Positions 59,901-64,000 of a stretch of DNA of 64,000 nt are shown here, piece after piece. Position numbers and translations under genes: made by a program. Under the pieces are notes generated by a model. It did no database searches. It saw only the letters and a program-made list of their open reading frames with translations, and was not told where the DNA came from. How positions within the stretch are numbered: position 1 is the first letter of the stretch; every line of letters begins with the position of its first letter. The stretch is from Bubalus kerabau (taxonomy: Eukaryota; Chordata; Mammalia; Artiodactyla; Bovidae), in assembly GCF_029407905.1 (NCBI RefSeq), contig NC_073628.1:90950501-91014500 (forward strand), given 5' to 3'.

Positions 59901-60176
59901 GGTATACAGGTATGTAATAAGAGGTAAATAATGTTAAATGTTACAGAGGATAAGAAGATTTTAGTTTTAACACCAAATGCTAATAAGAATTCTCTAGTAA
60001 GCCCTAATTTTTCAGTAACAAGCTGATAACTACGTAAATATCTTACATTAGAGTGATCAGAAAGAAGAAAGGAAAAAAAAAAAAAGAAACAGCATGTGGG
60101 GGGAAGAGTCACTAAGAAAAAAGGGCCCAAAAGCAAACATTGTTTTTGCCAGGTGTCAGTTTATAAATCTTTCTTT

Positions 60177-60203
60177 AAAAACAAACAAACAAACAAACAA
60201 AAA
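60177..60203 (+). repeat. (AAAC)n microsatellite
   Basis: Six AAAC units. Confidence 0.9.
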
Positions 60204-60339
60204 CCCTGATCACCGTAACAGAGGAAAAAAATTTCCTATTCTTTTCTGCAAAGGCAAAGGGTACTTGGCTTAAGTCTAGGAGCAATTTTATCAATAGCAA
60301 CCATGTCACAGATGTAACAAAAGCTGCCATTCTCATGGT

Positions 60340-60530
60340 GATGTGCTGGGCATCAAGCTAAGCTCTTTATTCTTATCATCATCTTTAATCCTCACAACAA
60401 CCTTTGCCATGGGATTGTACACATTTCAGAGATGAGAAAACAGTTTCATAGAAAGAAGACAAGTAATTGCCCAAGGTCACAAAACCAGAAAGCAGAGTAC
60501 CTGGGATTTGAGTTCAGAATAAGTTCATCA
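60340..60530 (-). repeat. MIR-like fragment
   Basis: An antisense MIR-like core ('ttaatcctcacaacaacctt', 'gcccaaggtcacaaaaccag'). Confidence 0.6.
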
Positions 60531-60710
60531 TCTCATCTTTCCCTATTGTGTTAGGCAGCCTGTGTTTATCTCTAAAACAAGACAGTTATTACAAGGATGG
60601 AAAAGTACTGAAGGAGTATAAAGTACTAGCTTCCCCACAGGAGTAATCTGTGTTCTCAAACTACTTGGATACCCTACAAGTGAGATTGCATAAAAAGGAG
60701 GTGGTCCATT

Positions 60711-60925
60711 CCCAAGTGGTGCTGTGGTAAAGAGTCTGCCTGCCAATGCAGGAGAAGCAGAAGACTCGGGTTTGGTCCCTGGGTCAGGAAGATCCCTTGG
60801 AGAAGGAAATGGCAACCCACTCCAGTATTTTCGCCTGGAAAATCCCATGGACAGAGGAGCCTGGCGGGCTACGGTCCATGGGGTCATAAAGAGTCAGACA
60901 AGACTGAGGGATTGAGAACTGAGCA
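60711..60925 (+). mobile_element. Bov-tA SINE
   Basis: Sense element with a small duplication in the head (GGAGAAGCAGAAGACTCGGG). Confidence 0.87.
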
Positions 60926-61684
60926 CCATGCTCTGCAACCCTTGCCCTGTTAATTAGGAACCACATACACACACATGAGTTTTTAGCATCTGAAACAGAC
61001 TCACTCATGAGGCATCAAAAAGGTGGCTTACAAGAAGTGCATGGTTTGAAACCACAGAACTAAAGCACACTGCAGTGAGCCAAGGACAGCAGCGTGGAGG
61101 GTGAGGCTCCCTAAATAATAGAACTCCCACAGCACTGCTCACATGATGGAGTCAGAGCCCAGAGTAAACACCAACACCCCTCCACAACAGCATCCCACTC
61201 CTGACACAAGTCCCTCCTTTCTTTCTGTCTCAGTCTCTCCTTCCGGTGCAGGCACTCTGCTCCCCTGACCTGAGAATGATGAATTAGGCTGTGTGGGGGG
61301 TACAGGGTATAGTAGTCATTTTCCTGAGCAACAAGAACTGACATTTTCCCATGCCTAATCAGAAAGGAACTAAGCACTGTAATGTCAGCCAATCCCTTAG
61401 AGCTCCTGGGATAAGAGACATTATATAAGCGTTAATTATTATTGCAGTTGGAAGAACAGCTAACACAGTAAGTGTTTTTAAGGGTTGATATGGAAGGCTT
61501 TGAGTCAGGGACGATTAGGATGGTTTTACTGCTCCTTTCAGTGAAGGCGTCATTGTAAGGCTTACCTGAACATAAGCTTGTTAGCTGGCTGTCAGGTTGC
61601 AGGACAGTAGTAAGGACCAGAACACTTCCCTTGGAAAGTGTGTTCTTAAAACGTACTCAGACTCATTAAAAGTGGGATGTGTGT

Positions 61685-61785
61685 GCCACTTCTTCCTCCA
61701 GGGGATCTTCCCTACCCAGGGATCAACCTGGGTCTTTTGCATCACAGGCAGATTCTTTACGGCCTGAGCCACCAGGGAAGCCCTG
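61685..61785 (-). mobile_element. Bov-tA SINE fragment
   Basis: An antisense end of the body plus the whole head. Flanks AAAAGTGGGATG and GAAAGTGGGGTA suggest its own target duplication. Confidence 0.8.
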
Positions 61786-62079
61786 AAAGTGGGGTATAAC
61801 GCATGAAACTATCTTGTGTGTTCAGAGGAATGTGTTCCTATCTTCCATTCTACCTTTCTGTGCAGACTGTATTGTGGAATAGACAATTCCCCTGAATGAC
61901 TTGAGCACTTAAGTTCGCTGATTTCTAGAGTGATTTTGTTGTATTGTTTATAAATAATCCTTTTGACCCTTGAAGTGGAGTTGTATGAATGCTATACCTG
62001 ATTTGGAAAATAAAAAAGTATTCGTTTTGACAACACTTTCATCCCATCCAGGAATATAATTTACTTGTGCGTTTATTAA

Positions 62080-62230
62080 AGCAAAAGCATGTATTAATGC
62101 TCACTGGGACCTTGGATAAGTCATCACACCTCTCTGAGCCTCAGTTTCCTCATTTGTTAACCAAACGGATTACAATAAATGAGGAGCCCTTTCCATCTCT
62201 ACCATGTAGTAATTCTATATCTGAAATTTA
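62080..62230 (+). repeat. MIR-like fragment
   Basis: Sense MIR core ('tctctgagcctcagtttcct'). Confidence 0.65.
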
Positions 62231-62295
62231 TTCTTGAAAAAAGATACTCTTTGTTGTCAAAGCTTCTGTTTCTGAAACCTCAAAGCCACTATTAC

Positions 62296-62669
62296 ATTCT
62301 TGGTTCTGGAAAAGAATAAATTATTGAGAAAGATTCGAAGCTGTCTTCTCATAGTCTATTACATGCATGCTCAGTCACTCGGTCTGACTCTTTGTGTCCC
62401 CATGGCCTACAGCCTACCAGGCTCCTCCACCCATAGGATTTTCCAGGCGAGAGTACTGGAGTGGGATGCCATTGCCTTCTCCATTCTTGGTTCTGGAAAA
62501 GAATAACTTATTGAGAAAGATTAGAAGCTGTCCTCCCATAGTCTGTGACATGCATGCTCAGTCACTCGGTCTGACTCTTTGTGACCCTGTGGACTGTAGC
62601 CCTGCCAGGCTCCTCTGTCCATGGGATTTCCCAGGCAATGGAGTAGGTTGCCATTTCCTTCTCCAGGGG
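62296..62669 (+). repeat. 187-bp tandem duplication
   Basis: ATTCTTGGTTCTGGAAAAGA starts at 62296 and again at 62483. Each unit holds about 70 bp of non-SINE DNA and an antisense BovA body. Confidence 0.88.
62362..62482 (-). mobile_element. BovA body within the first tandem unit
   Basis: Antisense body only, cut at the unit boundary; no tRNA head. Confidence 0.82.
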
Positions 62670-62750
62670 ATCTTCCTGAATCAGGGATTGAACCTGCATC
62701 TCCTGCACTGAGAGGCAGATTCTTAACTGCTGAGCCACCGGGGAAGCCCA
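62553..62750 (-). mobile_element. Bov-tA SINE in the second tandem unit
   Basis: Antisense body and complete head ending CCACCGGGGAAGCCC. It is the intact version of the SINE truncated in the first unit. Confidence 0.88.
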
Positions 62751-62849
62751 AATATCTGAATACAAAGCATTTTACATCTCGATAATCTCCATAAATATCA
62801 ACCAATGATACAGTCATCCCTTCTGCCTTTCATAATTGCTATCTGATTT

Positions 62850-63330
62850 TGACTGATGAAATAAATTTATATTTTAAGGCAGGGCAAGAAAATATTAAAC
62901 ATAAAAGTCTCTGTGTGTGCTTGGGCCTCCTCCTCCCTCTCTAATGTGTAGTGTGCATCTACACATTAACCAGAGCTCCTCAAAGAGGGGAGTGCCTCCT
63001 CAACCAGAAAGACCAATTTTTTTTTTCTTTCTTGTGACCATAGCAGTGTAACTTCTTAAAAAGTAGAGGTCTTTCCTGACTCTGAACGGAGTCATGGTGA
63101 CTTGCTGCTCACTTTGTACCCATTTATCTGGACTATATATCCATGATCAACTTTATGTAAACTATAACTATGTCATATTGACTGGTCCCATGTCTCAAAA
63201 ATGTATATGACTGTGCCTTTGATGTGTAGCAAGCAGAACAATTCTCAGAACTTCCTGAGAAATTGTGTCCTGGGTTATAATCCTCAGTTTGGCTCAGATA
63301 AAATTCTTTCTCTTTCTTATTGGTAGTTAA
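62850..63330 (+). mobile_element. Possible LTR (ERV-like)
   Basis: The right end resembles an LTR R-U5 border ('tcctcagtttggctcagata' then AAAATTCTTTCTCTTTC). A T-rich tract and TATA-like sequence precede it. No internal ERV sequence is seen. Low certainty. Confidence 0.35.
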
Positions 63331-64000
63331 ATTGAATTTTCATCCACATGACTAAGTTTCTTCATTCTCTGAGTGCAAGTTCTTTCATTTGCAAAATAAC
63401 GTAAGCAGTATATATCTTGGGAGACTATGGTGAGAATTAATCTACTCTCTTTCTTCCTCATTGCCAATTTATAATCCAAATGATAATAGGAAGGCAATTT
63501 GGTGAAAGGAACTAGGATATTTGTTTTTTTATTTGTGTTCAGGTTCTGGAAGAGAGGAAGGAGTTGAAAGTATGCTTATGGTTAAAAGCACAGGAGTCTT
63601 TGATCAGGTTTGTGAAGCCTCCTCTTCCCATAATAGATTAAAGAGGTTGGGAAGGAGTTGTCAGGACTTGAGATCAAACCCCTGCCTTTCAATAATCCTT
63701 GATGCCTCAAGTAAGCAAACTTAACTCTTTGAGTCTCCTCAGTTTAAAAAATTGTGATAATAACCTCTAGTTCTCAAGAGTGTTATAAGGATGAGAGGCT
63801 AACTGTGTCTGTGAGGTGCTCAGGCAGAGCCTGGCTTAGAGTAACCATTAAGGAGTTAAGGACGATTCCCATACACTTTTCTAGGCTCTACAGTTCTGCC
63901 TTCCGAGACTCCATTTCTGCTGCTCACCCAGTAAACATGGAGGTACAGTCTGGAATGCTTCCATCTTCTGCTGGTTAGAGAAGTTTCTCAAATAAGCTGG

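Larger units (their letters stand above)
46715..64000. other. Intergenic DNA upstream of DPT
   Basis: No gene recognised. It holds old L1M remnants, hAT-type MER5A- and MER20-like elements, many SINEs, an MLT1-like LTR and an LTR-like tract near 62.85-63.33 kb. Single-copy-looking stretches with nothing definite: 46720-47150, 53200-54030, 54900-56400, 56620-57630, 59170-59570, 60930-61680 and 63340-64000. Confidence 0.7.

Overview
This window is nuclear DNA from a ruminant, almost certainly a bovid and probably cattle. The evidence is a dense load of Bov-tA and BOV-A2 SINEs, BovB (RTE) LINE 3' ends, CHR-type tRNA-Glu SINEs, bovine-type L1 fragments and a mariner with the terminal sequence typical of the ruminant family. 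There is no prokaryotic gene organisation. The species call is inference: these repeats do not by themselves separate cattle from other bovids.

I can support one protein-coding gene, dermatopontin (DPT). It lies complete on the minus strand. Its four coding exons are 46326-46630, 26814-26939, 15311-15418 and 10730-10796. They join through consensus GT-AG introns of about 19.4, 11.4 and 4.5 kb into a 606-nt reading frame, which gives 201 residues plus stop and has no internal disruption. A TATA box sits 53 bp before the start codon, and candidate polyadenylation signals lie at 10548-10553 and 9688-9693. The transcription unit is therefore about 37 kb. The product is a secreted, tyrosine-rich, disulfide-bonded extracellular-matrix protein.

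Layout, left to right. Positions 1-9.2 kb are intergenic DNA downstream of DPT, with MIRs, an interrupted ERV LTR, SINEs and a well-preserved solo LTR (about 5.7-6.24 kb). Positions 9.2-9.64 kb hold a SINE cluster just past the DPT 3' end. Positions 9.67-46.66 kb are DPT. Intron 3 has an L1 fragment joined to a 188-bp segment that is repeated in intron 2 on the other side of exon 3. Intron 2 has BovB pieces and several SINEs. Intron 1 has two minus-strand L1 ORF2 fragments, a truncated mariner, a 5'-inverted L1, and a decayed gammaretrovirus-like ERV (gag, protease and part of pol) broken by three SINEs. Positions 46.7-64 kb are intergenic DNA upstream of DPT, with old L1 and hAT remnants, two L1 insertions sharing one target site, an MLT1-like LTR, and a 187-bp tandem duplication containing a SINE.

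I found no new multi-gene system, CRISPR array or operon. The items worth a second look are structural: the duplicated segment around exon 3 at an L1 junction, the triple-copy L1 target site, the 5'-inverted L1s, the antisense ERV with recognisable gag and pol landmarks, and the fully phase-2 exon structure of DPT. Repeat-family names come from pattern recognition, not a RepeatMasker run, and most repeat edges are good to about 5-20 bp.
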